Shown: piece by piece, positions 7,321 through 15,161 of the stretch | Layout: each line of letters begins with the position of its first letter | Position numbering within the stretch: position 1 is the stretch's first letter | NCBI GenBank assembly: GCA_023268955.1 | Contig: JALRJW010000357.1 | Coordinates: forward strand, 1 to 20,359 | Direction: 5' to 3' | From: Aliarcobacter sp. | GTDB lineage: Bacteria > Campylobacterota > Campylobacteria > Campylobacterales > Arcobacteraceae | DNA length: 20,359 nucleotides | Made by a program: the position numbers and the translations under genes | Notes under the pieces: model-generated | Database searches by the model: none | Told to the model about the DNA's origin: nothing | What the model saw: only the letters and a program-made list of their open reading frames with translations

Positions 7321-8393
7321 TGAATACATTTGGACATAGATTTAGATTTACAACATTTGGAGAAAGCCACGGTAAAGCCCTAGGTTGTATAGTTGATGGT
7401 GTTCCAGCTGGTATTGCTATTGATGAAGAGTATATCCAAGCTCAAATGGATAGAAGAAAACCTGGTCAAAATAAATATGCAACTGCTAGAAAAGAAGGCG
7501 ACAAAGTTGAAATTTTATCAGGAGTTTTTGAAGGAAAAACAACAGGTACTTCAATAGCTATGATTATTTTCAATGAAAATCAAAAAAGTAGTGATTACTC
7601 AAACGTAAAAGATTTATTTAGACCAGGACACGCTGATTTTACATATTTTAATAAATATGGAGTTAGAGATTACAGAGGTGGCGGAAGAAGTTCTGCAAGG
7701 GAAACAGCAGCTAGAGTTGCAGCTGGTGCTATTGCTAAACTAATGTTAAAAGAATTAAATATTGAAGTTGATAGTGGAATTTGTGAAATTGATGGAATTA
7801 AAGCAAATGAATTTGACTATGAATATTCAAAATCTTCTGAAATCTTTGCTTTAGATAAAAATGTTGAAGAAGCACAAAAAGAAGCGATTATGAAAGCTAA
7901 GAACTCGCACAATAGTGTTGGTGGAGTTGCTTTAGTAAAAGCTTCAAACATGCCTGTTGGTTTAGGCGAGCCAATTTATTTTAAACTTGATTCGCAAATT
8001 GCTAATGCTATGATGAGTATTAATGCTGTAAAAGGTGTTGAAATTGGAGATGGTGTTGAATCTTCTAGAAATAAAGGTTATGATAATAACGACCAAATAA
8101 GAGCAACTGGATTTAAAACAAATCATAGTGGTGGAATGCTTGGTGGAATTTCAAATGGTGAAGATGTTGAAGTAAAAGTTTACTTCAAAGCAACACCATC
8201 AATATTTATCAAACAAGAAACAGTTGATATTCACAACAATGAAGTTGATTGTGAATTAAAGGGAAGACATGACCCATGTGTTGCTGTAAGAGGTGGCGTT
8301 GTAGCTGAAGCTATGCTTGCTTTAGTAATTGCAGATATGGTTTTACTAAATATGTCTTCAAAAATCGAAAATGTTAAAAAAGTTTACAACTAA
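7320..8393 (+). CDS. aroC: chorismate synthase
   Basis: Last common step of the shikimate pathway: converts 5-enolpyruvylshikimate-3-phosphate to chorismate using reduced FMN. The 357 residues include the opening FGHRFRFTTFGESHG (first family signature), GRSSARETAARVAAGAI (the FMN/phosphate-binding signature), GGMLGGISNG, and the closing KGRHDPCVAVRGGVVAEAM. Length matches the family. The start is GTG, overlapping the rnc stop by one base, with AAGGA six bases upstream. The 3' end overlaps the M15 peptidase by 23 bases. It is the only amino-acid pathway gene in this otherwise nuclease and envelope operon. Confidence 0.98.
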   Translation: MNTFGHRFRFTTFGESHGKALGCIVDGVPAGIAIDEEYIQAQMDRRKPGQNKYATARKEGDKVEILSGVFEGKTTGTSIAMIIFNENQKSSDYSNVKDLFRPGHADFTYFNKYGVRDYRGGGRSSARETAARVAAGAIAKLMLKELNIEVDSGICEIDGIKANEFDYEYSKSSEIFALDKNVEEAQKEAIMKAKNSHNSVGGVALVKASNMPVGLGEPIYFKLDSQIANAMMSINAVKGVEIGDGVESSRNKGYDNNDQIRATGFKTNHSGGMLGGISNGEDVEVKVYFKATPSIFIKQETVDIHNNEVDCELKGRHDPCVAVRGGVVAEAMLALVIADMVLLNMSSKIENVKKVYN

Positions 8394-9138
8394 TTTTTTA
8401 ACTATATTATTTATCTTCACTTTGAATGTTTATGCATCAAAGGAAGATATACTTGCTCAAAAACTTATAAACTCTTATCCTAATTTTTTAAAATCATACA
8501 AAAACAATCAAATCATTTGGTATGATAGATTTGCACAAAGTTTTGACGATAAAGCTCAAAATAAGACTTTTGAAGAGTTATTAAATAATTCATCATTAAA
8601 AGATCATTTTAAAGATAAATATGTAAGTGTATTAAATAATGAAAATTATATTCCTAAACTAAATGAAGATCCAGGAAGATATCGAAACCAGATTTTCTTT
8701 GAAAAAATGTATGGGAAAACAAAAGAAGAAATTACAAATAATCTTATTGAAATAAAATGGATGCCAAAATCAACAAATAAAACTATTTGGGTTTCAAAAG
8801 TAAATGATATTGATAAAAAATTTATTGCTATTTCAAAAGAATTAGATGAATTACCAAATGAATTAAAAAAATACGTTAATGATCCTTCTGGAGGATTTAA
8901 CTACAGAAAAATTGCAAATACAGATAGATTAAGTACCCACTCTTTTGGTATTTCAATTGATATAAATGTTGAAAATTCTCACTATTGGCTTTGGGATAAA
9001 AAGAAAAATAATTTTACTTACAAAAATAATATTCCACTCAAAATAGTTAAGATTTTTGAGAAATATGGCTTTATTTGGGGTGGTAGATGGTATCACTATG
9101 ATACTATGCACTTTGAATACAGACCTGAATTATTCTAA
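8371..9138 (+). CDS. exported M15 family D,D- or L,D-type peptidase (VanY-like)
   Basis: Probable periplasmic zinc peptidase acting on peptidoglycan peptides. The 255 residues start with a signal peptide (basic MLKKF, hydrophobic TNFLTILFIFTLNV, likely cut after VYA at 20-22). The M15 zinc site is clear: STHSFGISIDINV gives His190 and Asp197, and WGGRWYHYDTMHFEYRPE gives Asp244 and His247. The region between the signal peptide and about residue 130 is not a domain I recognise. The ATG lies inside the aroC 3' end and has no clear Shine-Dalgarno, so translation may be coupled to aroC. The exact bond cleaved (D-Ala-D-Ala or L-Ala-D-Glu) cannot be told from sequence. Confidence 0.87.
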   Translation: MLKKFTTNFLTILFIFTLNVYASKEDILAQKLINSYPNFLKSYKNNQIIWYDRFAQSFDDKAQNKTFEELLNNSSLKDHFKDKYVSVLNNENYIPKLNEDPGRYRNQIFFEKMYGKTKEEITNNLIEIKWMPKSTNKTIWVSKVNDIDKKFIAISKELDELPNELKKYVNDPSGGFNYRKIANTDRLSTHSFGISIDINVENSHYWLWDKKKNNFTYKNNIPLKIVKIFEKYGFIWGGRWYHYDTMHFEYRPELF

Positions 9139-9170
9139 TTTATCTAAAGAAAAATTTAAATTTTTTTCAC

Positions 9171-9176
9171 TATAAT
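9171..9176 (+). promoter_or_regulatory. -10 box upstream of tandem hairpins
   Basis: A perfect TATAAT preceded by a T-rich stretch (T7 at 9161-9167), as expected for a sigma-70 promoter in this phylum. The predicted start is near 9183, exactly where the first of two hairpins begins. Confidence 0.55.
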
Positions 9177-9182
9177 TTTATA

Positions 9183-9236
9183 AATCCTTTGGTTAAGGAT
9201 TAAAAAGCAACTCTTTGGTTAAGGGTTGCTTTTTTT
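9183..9236 (+). ncRNA. candidate small RNA or attenuator leader: two sister hairpins
   Basis: Hairpin 1 is AATCCTT/AAGGATT (9183-9201) and hairpin 2 is AGCAACTCTT/AAGGGTTGCT (9206-9230). Both have the loop TGGTT and share the 12-mer CTTTGGTTAAGG (9187-9198 and 9213-9224). Hairpin 2 is followed by a T run, so it is also an intrinsic terminator. With the TATAAT at 9171-9176 this would produce a transcript of about 54 bases. It could instead be just the operon terminator, or a leader that controls the flavoprotein gene downstream. No coding potential is seen. Confidence 0.45.
9206..9236 (+). terminator. Rho-independent terminator of the rnhA-rnc-aroC operon
   Basis: A 10-bp stem (one G-U pair), extendable by A-T pairs of A4 with T4, loop TGGTT, followed by T7. 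It lies 67 bases after the M15 peptidase stop and upstream of the flavoprotein start at 9259. Confidence 0.85.
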
Positions 9237-9258
9237 ATTTAAAGAAAATTGGAATATT

Positions 9259-10482
9259 TTGAAAAAATACGATGCAATTGTAATAGGCTCTGGTGGTACA
9301 GGTATGATAGCTGCCATTACAGCCTCAAAAAATGGAAAAAATGTACTACTTTTAGAAAAACTTCCAACTTTAGGAGCAAAACTTAAAGCAACTGGTGGAG
9401 GTAAATGTAATCTTACAAATACCCTTACAAGTGAAGAGTTTATGGCTTCGTTTGGTAAAAATGGAAGATTTATGCAAAAAGCTTTATCAATGCTTCCAAA
9501 TCATGAATTAAGAGATTTTTTCCACTCAATTGGAGTTCAAACAGACACAAAAGATGGCTTTAGAGTTTTTCCAATTACACACAATTCTTCAACAATAATC
9601 GATGCACTGCAAAAAGAGTTAGAAAATCAAAATATCGAGGTTTTATGTGATACAAAAGTTGAACAAATTTTGGTACAAGATACACAAGTTACTGGGGTTA
9701 AGACTACAAATGAAATATTTGAAGCACCAAATGTTATTGTAGCAACAGGTGGATTAGGCTTTCCAATGCTTGGAGCAAATGGGGATGGTCATGAATTTGC
9801 CAAACAACTAGGTCATAAAGTAACCGACCTTTATCCTGCGATGCTTCCTGTTTATACAAAAGAGACTTGGGTTGCAAATTGCACTGCTGATACCATTGCT
9901 AGGGCAATTGTAAGAATTGATCTAAAAAAAGCAAAAAAACTCAAAGCTGTTGGTGATATGATTTTTACATCAAAAGGACTTAGAGGTCCAGTTATTTTGG
10001 ATTTTTCAAGGGAAATCACACCTTTGCTTAAACAATATGATGAAGTGCCTTTACTTATTAATATGGTAAGAGGTAAAAATGAAGAAGATATATTAAATCA
10101 TTTAAAAAAACATGCTTTAAAAGAAAATGTTGTTGAGCAATTAAATTCCTTATTACCTACTAGTGTAATAATAGAACTTTGTAATATTGTAGGTGCTGAT
10201 ATAAACAAAAAATTCAAAGACCAAGAGGGGATTGTAAGAGAGAAACTTGTAAAAATAGTTGTAAATACACCCTTAACAGTTACTGATTCCGTTGGTTTTA
10301 AAAAAGCAATGATTACAAGAGGTGGAGTAAGTTTAAAAGAAATAGACCCAAACACAATGAAAAGTAAAATTTGTGATGGTTTATATTTTTGTGGAGAAGT
10401 TATGGATATAGATGGACCATGTGGAGGATATAATCTTCAATGGTCATTTTCTTCAGGCTTTTTAGCTGGTCATTTATTGTAA
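9259..10482 (+). CDS. FAD-dependent oxidoreductase, YhiN/HI0933 family
   Basis: A 407-residue flavoprotein whose substrate is unknown. The N-terminal dinucleotide fold has AIVIGSGGTGMIAA (GSGGTG at 10-15) and LLLEK for the adenine ribose. It is followed by TGGGKCNLTN at 45-54, the hallmark of the HI0933/YhiN family. The C-terminus has TRGGVSLKEI and LYFCGEVMDIDGPCGGYNLQWSFSSG, closing the FAD site. I place the start at TTG 9259 with GGA at 9251-9253 upstream. The open frame extends to 9226, but those codons lie in the terminator U-tract. It is monocistronic and converges on htpX, separated from it by a hairpin. Family assignment is firm; physiological role is not. Confidence 0.9.
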   Translation: MKKYDAIVIGSGGTGMIAAITASKNGKNVLLLEKLPTLGAKLKATGGGKCNLTNTLTSEEFMASFGKNGRFMQKALSMLPNHELRDFFHSIGVQTDTKDGFRVFPITHNSSTIIDALQKELENQNIEVLCDTKVEQILVQDTQVTGVKTTNEIFEAPNVIVATGGLGFPMLGANGDGHEFAKQLGHKVTDLYPAMLPVYTKETWVANCTADTIARAIVRIDLKKAKKLKAVGDMIFTSKGLRGPVILDFSREITPLLKQYDEVPLLINMVRGKNEEDILNHLKKHALKENVVEQLNSLLPTSVIIELCNIVGADINKKFKDQEGIVREKLVKIVVNTPLTVTDSVGFKKAMITRGGVSLKEIDPNTMKSKICDGLYFCGEVMDIDGPCGGYNLQWSFSSGFLAGHLL

Positions 10483-10512
10483 AAAAAGAGTTAAGAAAAA
10501 TTATCTTAACTC
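10481..10512 (-). terminator. terminator of htpX, overlapping its last codons
   Basis: A 9-bp stem GAGTTAAGA/TCTTAACTC (10488-10512) with a seven-base loop, followed on the minus strand by U7 (A7 at 10481-10487). The proximal stem arm is formed by the last four codons of htpX and the loop includes its stop codon. On the plus strand it lies just after the flavoprotein stop but has only a short T run. Confidence 0.8.
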
Positions 10513-11343
10513 ATGTTTTAACTGCTCTAACCTAGCTATTCTATCTTCAGTTGTTGGATGTGTTCTAAATAAATTTCCCATATTCTTACCTGTAAATGGA
10601 TTTATAATAAACATATGAGCTGTTTGCTCTGTTGCATTATGAACCTCATAACCCCTTTTTGCATAATTTTCTAATTTAGCTAAAGCAGATTGAAGTCCAG
10701 CTGGATTTCTTGTCATTCTAGCAGCACCTTCATCAGCCATAAACTCTCTGTTTCTACTAACAGCCATTTGAATTACAGTTGCTGCTAATGGTAAGATTAT
10801 TGCCATTAAAATCATAACTATTGGATTTGAATTTTGTCTATTATTTCCAAACATGGTACTAAACTGCATCATATTTGCAATCATTGCAATTGCTCCCGCA
10901 AAAACAGCAGCAATTGTTCCTATTAAAATATCATAGTGCTTTATATGAGATAATTCATGGGCAATTACACCCTCTAATTCTTGTTCATTCAACATTTCAT
11001 ACAATCCTATAGTTACAGCAACCGCTGCATTCTCATGGTTTCTTCCTGTTGCAAAGGCATTTGGTGTGTGATCAGGTATTAAATAAACCTTTGGCATTGG
11101 TAAACCTGCTTTTGCTACTAACTTAGCCGTTATTTGATAAATAGTATGCCTATGATCTTCTATAGGTGTAGCGTTATAATGCTTTAGAACTTGTTTATCA
11201 GAATAATAATAAGCATAAAAATTTATTCCACAAGCTATTAAAAATGCTATCAACATTCCATTTGGTCCACCAAAAGAATAACCTATAAATACAAATAAAA
11301 CTGTCAATAATGTCAGTAAAAATACTGTTTTAATTTGTTCCAT
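10501..11343 (-). CDS. htpX: membrane zinc metalloprotease HtpX (M48)
   Basis: Inner-membrane protease that helps remove damaged membrane proteins. The 280 residues have two N-terminal membrane segments (about 6-23 and 28-47), then the cytosolic catalytic site HELSH (His129, Glu130, His133) within GVIAHELSHIKHYD. Two further hydrophobic segments follow (about 140-160 and 173-195), then RNREFMADEGAARM with the third zinc ligand, probably Glu200. FATGRNHENAAVAVT, typical of the family, precedes the active site. It follows the 5'-nucleotidase gene by nine bases and is likely cotranscribed with it. No heat-shock operator is visible near that promoter. Confidence 0.95.
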   Translation of the reverse strand: MEQIKTVFLLTLLTVLFVFIGYSFGGPNGMLIAFLIACGINFYAYYYSDKQVLKHYNATPIEDHRHTIYQITAKLVAKAGLPMPKVYLIPDHTPNAFATGRNHENAAVAVTIGLYEMLNEQELEGVIAHELSHIKHYDILIGTIAAVFAGAIAMIANMMQFSTMFGNNRQNSNPIVMILMAIILPLAATVIQMAVSRNREFMADEGAARMTRNPAGLQSALAKLENYAKRGYEVHNATEQTAHMFIINPFTGKNMGNLFRTHPTTEDRIARLEQLKHELR

Positions 11344-11352
11344 TAAAGCCTC

Positions 11353-12267
11353 CTAAATTCTATTTAAAATTGACTCTTCTTTATACAAAACTTTTGCACT
11401 TGGAGTTTGTTTTGAAGTTGTTTCTAAATGAACATCTTGGTCATCAAAGAAAATATCAGCTCCAAATGCTTTTACAACTTCATACTTATCAACTCCACCT
11501 AAAAAGAATGCCTCATCTAGTCTAACTCCCCATTGAGAAAGTGTTCTTATTACCCTTTCATGAGCTGGAGAGTTTCTAGCAGTTATTAAAGCTGTTCTAA
11601 TTGGAGTTTTTTCTTCAGGATATTTAGATTGAATACTTGAAATCAATCTTAATAACTGAGCAAATGGTCCTTGTTTCATAGGATTGTTTGCATTTGTTTT
11701 TTCATATTCTAAAAAGGCATTTAAACCTTGAGTTTTATAAACTACTTCTGATTCTTCAGAAAACAATACAGCATCTCCATCAAAAGCAATTTTAACTTGA
11801 TTTGTAAAATCATCTTCATTGTCTTCATAGGGTAAAATTCTAGCCGCTGCTATTCCTTCATTTATAGCATCTTGAACATCTTTTTCATTTGCTGATAAAA
11901 ACAGATCAACCTTAAATGGTTTAAGATATTTTGATATCTCATTTCCACCACTCCAAGCACTTCTTTGAATATCAAGTTTATATTTTTCAATAGCTTTTGT
12001 AATTCTTAAACTTGTAGCTGAGTTATTTCTAGACATAATTATTACTTCTACTTGTTTATCTTCTGGAAAATCAGCGTTAATATTTAAAAGATTTTTTACA
12101 AGTCTGAAACCTGTTCCTTTCTTAGGCAGTAAATCTTCATTTTGTATTTGATATTTATAATATTCATCTAAACCTTTTTCTTCAAAAATTTTATTCTCTT
12201 CTTCTAAATCAAAAAGAGCTCTAGATGATATTGCAATTACAAGTTTTTTATCTAAATCATATCCCAA
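11353..12267 (-). CDS. 5'-nucleotidase, cytosolic I (NT5C1/cN-I) type
   Basis: HAD-superfamily enzyme expected to dephosphorylate nucleoside 5'-monophosphates. The 304 residues open with LVIAISSRALFDLEEENKIF and carry KGTGFRLVKNLL, SRNNSATSLRI (phosphate binding), FDGDAVLFSEESE at 162-174 (the DxDxV-like acidic motif of this family), ITARNSPAHERVIRTL, and FGADIFFDDQDVH near the C-terminus. All fit the cN-I family, whose best-known members are animal enzymes but which is common in bacteria. The start is TTG with an excellent GGAGG seven bases upstream; a nearby ATG at 12272 is out of frame and too close to the ribosome site. It is first in an operon with htpX. Substrate preference is not readable here. 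Confidence 0.85.
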   Translation of the reverse strand: MGYDLDKKLVIAISSRALFDLEEENKIFEEKGLDEYYKYQIQNEDLLPKKGTGFRLVKNLLNINADFPEDKQVEVIIMSRNNSATSLRITKAIEKYKLDIQRSAWSGGNEISKYLKPFKVDLFLSANEKDVQDAINEGIAAARILPYEDNEDDFTNQVKIAFDGDAVLFSEESEVVYKTQGLNAFLEYEKTNANNPMKQGPFAQLLRLISSIQSKYPEEKTPIRTALITARNSPAHERVIRTLSQWGVRLDEAFFLGGVDKYEVVKAFGADIFFDDQDVHLETTSKQTPSAKVLYKEESILNRI

Positions 12268-12304
12268 AACATAACCTCCAGGTAATAAAAAGTGTATTTT
12301 AGAA

Positions 12305-12310
12305 ATTATA
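12305..12310 (-). promoter_or_regulatory. -10 box of the 5'-nucleotidase/htpX operon
   Basis: A perfect TATAAT on the minus strand, giving a leader of about 31 bases before the TTG start with GGAGG in between. Confidence 0.6.
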
Positions 12311-12328
12311 TCTAAAGAATTTTAACAA

Positions 12329-12354
12329 ATAAAAAAATTTAATAATTTTTTTAT
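12329..12354. repeat. perfect AT inverted repeat between divergent promoters
   Basis: ATAAAAAAATT and AATTTTTTTAT form an 11-bp perfect inverted repeat around TAAT, midway between the 5'-nucleotidase and sixA. It could be an operator, a bent-DNA element or chance in AT-rich DNA. Just after it lie A7 and T10 runs (12358-12377) leading into the presumed sixA promoter. Confidence 0.5.
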
Positions 12355-12376
12355 ATCAAAAAAAGGATTTTTTTTT

Positions 12377-12382
12377 TAAAAT
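12377..12382 (+). promoter_or_regulatory. possible -10 box of sixA
   Basis: TAAAAT directly after a T10 run (12368-12377). The first T of the hexamer is the last of the run, so changes in run length would alter the promoter spacing. Confidence 0.35.
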
Positions 12383-12413
12383 AAAACATTAATTGTTGGT
12401 AGGAAAAGTTTAG

Positions 12414-12896
12414 ATGAAAAAATTGTTTATTATTAGACATACACAAAAAGATGAATCAATATCAGGTGATGATTACGATAGACCTTTAACAGATTTAGGT
12501 TTGCAAAATGCTCATGAAATTGGAAAGTTCTTAGATAATAAAAATGTAAAGATTGATTTAATAGTTGCAAGTCCTGCAAAAAGAACAAGACAAACAGCAG
12601 AAATTATTGCTCAAGAAGTAACATATAGAAAATCTGTTATGTATAATGAAGTTTTATACATGGCTTATGTTAATGAAATGATTGAAACTCTTAGTTACAC
12701 TTTTGATAGTGTTGAAACAATGATATTAATAGCCCATAATCCTTCAGTAACAGCTTTAGCTTTAACTTTAGTTGGATTAAAAGAAGAAGTTAAAATGGGT
12801 GGAATAGTAGAGATTGACTTTGATTGTAATTCATGGATAGATGTTTCAAGGGAAAATGCTAAACTTATTGATTACACGGTACCAAGTAAGAATTAA
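12414..12896 (+). CDS. sixA: SixA-like phosphohistidine phosphatase
   Basis: Histidine-phosphatase superfamily. E. coli SixA removes phosphate from histidine phosphotransfer proteins. The 160 residues show the N-terminal motif FIIRHT with catalytic His9, RPLTDLGLQNA, the SPAKRTRQTAE segment with Arg57, and LIAHNPSV with His108. The short length and this order fit SixA rather than phosphoglycerate mutase. The physiological target cannot be told; no histidine kinase or PTS gene is nearby. AGGA lies about nine bases before the ATG. The gene is divergent from the 5'-nucleotidase and converges on mnmE. Confidence 0.85.
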   Translation: MKKLFIIRHTQKDESISGDDYDRPLTDLGLQNAHEIGKFLDNKNVKIDLIVASPAKRTRQTAEIIAQEVTYRKSVMYNEVLYMAYVNEMIETLSYTFDSVETMILIAHNPSVTALALTLVGLKEEVKMGGIVEIDFDCNSWIDVSRENAKLIDYTVPSKN

Positions 12897-12907
12897 TATT
12901 CTTACTT
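12884..12907. repeat. inverted repeat at the sixA/mnmE convergent junction
   Basis: AAGTAAGAAT and ATTCTTACTT, a perfect 10-bp stem with a TAAT loop overlapping the last sixA codons. No T run follows on either strand, so it is a weak terminator candidate or an mRNA 3'-end protecting hairpin. Confidence 0.5.
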
Positions 12908-12927
12908 AGAGTACTATTTACCTAAGC

Positions 12928-14268
12928 CTATTTCCCTAAACAAAACTCTCCAAACATCACATCTAACATCTCATCATTTTCATAAGGTCTTGTAATACTT
13001 GATATTTCTAAAATAGCTTCATTTATATAGTGAGCAAAAAACTCTAATTCACCTGTTTCAAGTGGTGTTTTTGCATTTTCAATATTATATAAACTCTTTT
13101 GAACAGCATCAACCTGTCTTTTTGAAATTAAACTCATTTCATCACTATGAGTATTTTCATCAAGAATTTTTTCAATAGCTTTAATAAGAGGTTTAATATC
13201 TTGTTTTGTAGAAATCTCAATAAAGTTTTTAATTTTTGATTTATCAAATTTATTTTCTAAATCTGCTTTATTTAAAACCCTTATAATTTGTTTTTGTGGA
13301 TTTTGAGAAAGCAGTTCAATAATTCTTAAATCCTCTTCATCACAATCTTTACTATTATCAAAAAGTGCTATTATTATTTCAGCTTCTTGAACAGTTTGAA
13401 TAGATTTTTCAATACCAATTTTCTCAATAGTGTCATCTGCATTTCTAATTCCAGCTGTATCAACTATTTTAATAATATGTGTTCCTATTCTAACTGACTC
13501 TTCGATTGTATCTCTAGTAGTTCCTGCAATATCAGAAATAATAGCTCTTTCAAAGTTTAATAATTTATTTAAAAGTGAAGATTTTCCAACATTAGGTTTA
13601 CCAATAATAGCAACTTTAAAACCTTCAATCATACCTTCCCTTCTTTTTGAAGCATCAAGTGTATTATCAAGCTTTATAATTGTTTTATCAATTTTATTTT
13701 CAATTGTTTGTAAAATATCTTCAGGTAAATCCTCTTCAGCATAATCAATCGTAACTTCAGTATAAGCAAGCATGAAAAGTAAATCTTCTCTAATTTCATT
13801 TACGAAATCTTTTAACTCACCTTTTAATTGTTTTGCTAAAAGTCTAACAGCATCTTCACTTCTAGCTTCAATTATTTTTGAAATAGCTTCAGCTTTTGAT
13901 AAATCAATTTTATTATTTAAAAATGCTCTTTTAGAAAATTCTCCAGGCATAGCTAATCTTGCGTCATGATTTAAAATCTCATTTATAACCATATTTGCAA
14001 TGGCAACACCACCATGGCATTGGAATTCTACTACATCTTCACCCGTAAAAGAAAAAGGAGCTTTAAAATACAAAATCAATGCTTCATCAATAACATTTTG
14101 TGAAGAATCATAAATATTTACTAAAGTAGCAAGTCTTGGTTGGAAATCATTTTTTTGTGTAAGTTTTTTTGCAATCTTTAAAGCGTTTGGACCAGAAAGT
14201 CTTATAATGCTAATGGAACCAATTCCATTAGCTGTTGCAATAGCAACAATTGTACTATTATCAATCAA
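12928..14268 (-). CDS. mnmE: tRNA modification GTPase MnmE
   Basis: With MnmG it installs the 5-carboxymethylaminomethyl (or related) group on wobble U34 of tRNAs. The 446 residues have the N-terminal formyl-THF-binding domain (TIVAIATANGIGSISIIRLSG; PFSFTGEDVVEFQCHGG). A helical domain follows, with an inserted Ras-like G domain: GKPNVGKS at 223-230, TTRDT, DTAGIR and NKAD. The C-terminal end is FCLGK, with the conserved Cys443. Length is normal. The start is TTG at 14268, overlapping the jag stop (TTGA), with GAGGA nine bases upstream in jag. It is last in the rpmH-rnpA-yidD-yidC-jag-mnmE order. Confidence 0.97.
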   Translation of the reverse strand: MIDNSTIVAIATANGIGSISIIRLSGPNALKIAKKLTQKNDFQPRLATLVNIYDSSQNVIDEALILYFKAPFSFTGEDVVEFQCHGGVAIANMVINEILNHDARLAMPGEFSKRAFLNNKIDLSKAEAISKIIEARSEDAVRLLAKQLKGELKDFVNEIREDLLFMLAYTEVTIDYAEEDLPEDILQTIENKIDKTIIKLDNTLDASKRREGMIEGFKVAIIGKPNVGKSSLLNKLLNFERAIISDIAGTTRDTIEESVRIGTHIIKIVDTAGIRNADDTIEKIGIEKSIQTVQEAEIIIALFDNSKDCDEEDLRIIELLSQNPQKQIIRVLNKADLENKFDKSKIKNFIEISTKQDIKPLIKAIEKILDENTHSDEMSLISKRQVDAVQKSLYNIENAKTPLETGELEFFAHYINEAILEISSITRPYENDEMLDVMFGEFCLGK

Positions 14269-15152
14269 TAGTTGTAATCCTCTTTGCTTCTGTACTCATT
14301 AACAAGTACATATTTTTCGCCTTTAATGTTTGTCTTAACAGCAACATATTTATTAGGAAACTCTTCCCTTAATCTTTTTAAAGCGATATGAACCAAAATT
14401 CCATCAAGAGGTTTTGTTTTGTAACTACCCTGTTGTTTTACCATTTCAATAACTGGAACTAAATAAGTATGGATTGATTCTTCCTGATTTTTTAAGAACT
14501 CAGCAACTTCAAGTCTAAGCATTAAATTATACTTATCATTAATCCAATTAAATAAAACATAAGATAATGCTTTATATCTGTAACCCTCTTTACCTATTAG
14601 TAAAGCAGCGTCAGTTCCTGTGAATTCTATGTATAAAGTTTCATCATCATAAAAATCAACTTGTATTTCGTCAAGTTCAAAACAGATATCAGCAAATAAA
14701 ATATTAATATCCTTTTTTACTTCTTCAACGATATCTTTTTTATCTTTTTTAATTACTATTTTAGAATTACAATTAGATGATTCTTCTTCATAAAATTTAC
14801 CAAAAATTTCCTCTTTTGATTCAATTTTTGGATCATTTTTATAAAGCTCTTCAGAAAATTCTTTCTTAGGCTTTTCTTCATTTAATTCCCATGAAGATTC
14901 AGATATTTTAACGGAAACTTCTTGGATATTTATGTTTTTTGTTTGAACAATCTTTTCTTCACTTTTTTGTTCATAAACAGTGCAATTATCTTTGTAGCAA
15001 ACTTTTATAATTGCACTTTTCTTACCGATACCTAAAAATCCTTTTTTAGGTTGTTGCAATATTTCAATATTCAACTCAGTTATTGAACAATTAAACTCTT
15101 TTTTCGCTAATTCATAAACTTTTTCAAGACAATCTGCTTCAAACTGGATCAT
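14265..15152 (-). CDS. jag: Jag/KhpB-like RNA-binding protein
   Basis: RNA-binding protein found next to yidC in many bacteria, linked in Gram-positives to cell division and envelope regulation (KhpB/EloR); its role in this phylum is not established. The 295 residues have a Jag-N domain at 1-52 with the signature KKGFLGIGKKSA. A long acidic, lysine-rich linker spans about 55-148. A KH domain follows, with its loop LIGKEGYRYKAL at 185-196, and then a C-terminal R3H-like domain (HIALKRLREEFPNKYVAVKT at about 255-274). The linker is charged and probably disordered. It begins nine bases after yidC and overlaps mnmE by four bases. Confidence 0.9.
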   Translation of the reverse strand: MIQFEADCLEKVYELAKKEFNCSITELNIEILQQPKKGFLGIGKKSAIIKVCYKDNCTVYEQKSEEKIVQTKNINIQEVSVKISESSWELNEEKPKKEFSEELYKNDPKIESKEEIFGKFYEEESSNCNSKIVIKKDKKDIVEEVKKDINILFADICFELDEIQVDFYDDETLYIEFTGTDAALLIGKEGYRYKALSYVLFNWINDKYNLMLRLEVAEFLKNQEESIHTYLVPVIEMVKQQGSYKTKPLDGILVHIALKRLREEFPNKYVAVKTNIKGEKYVLVNEYRSKEDYNY

Positions 15153-15161
15153 GACTTTTCC

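Noticed and set aside
9226..9258. Upstream extension of the flavoprotein frame to 9226.
   Set aside because: These codons lie in the terminator U-tract and add residues unlike the family; the TTG at 9259 directly precedes the conserved KKYDAIVIG start.
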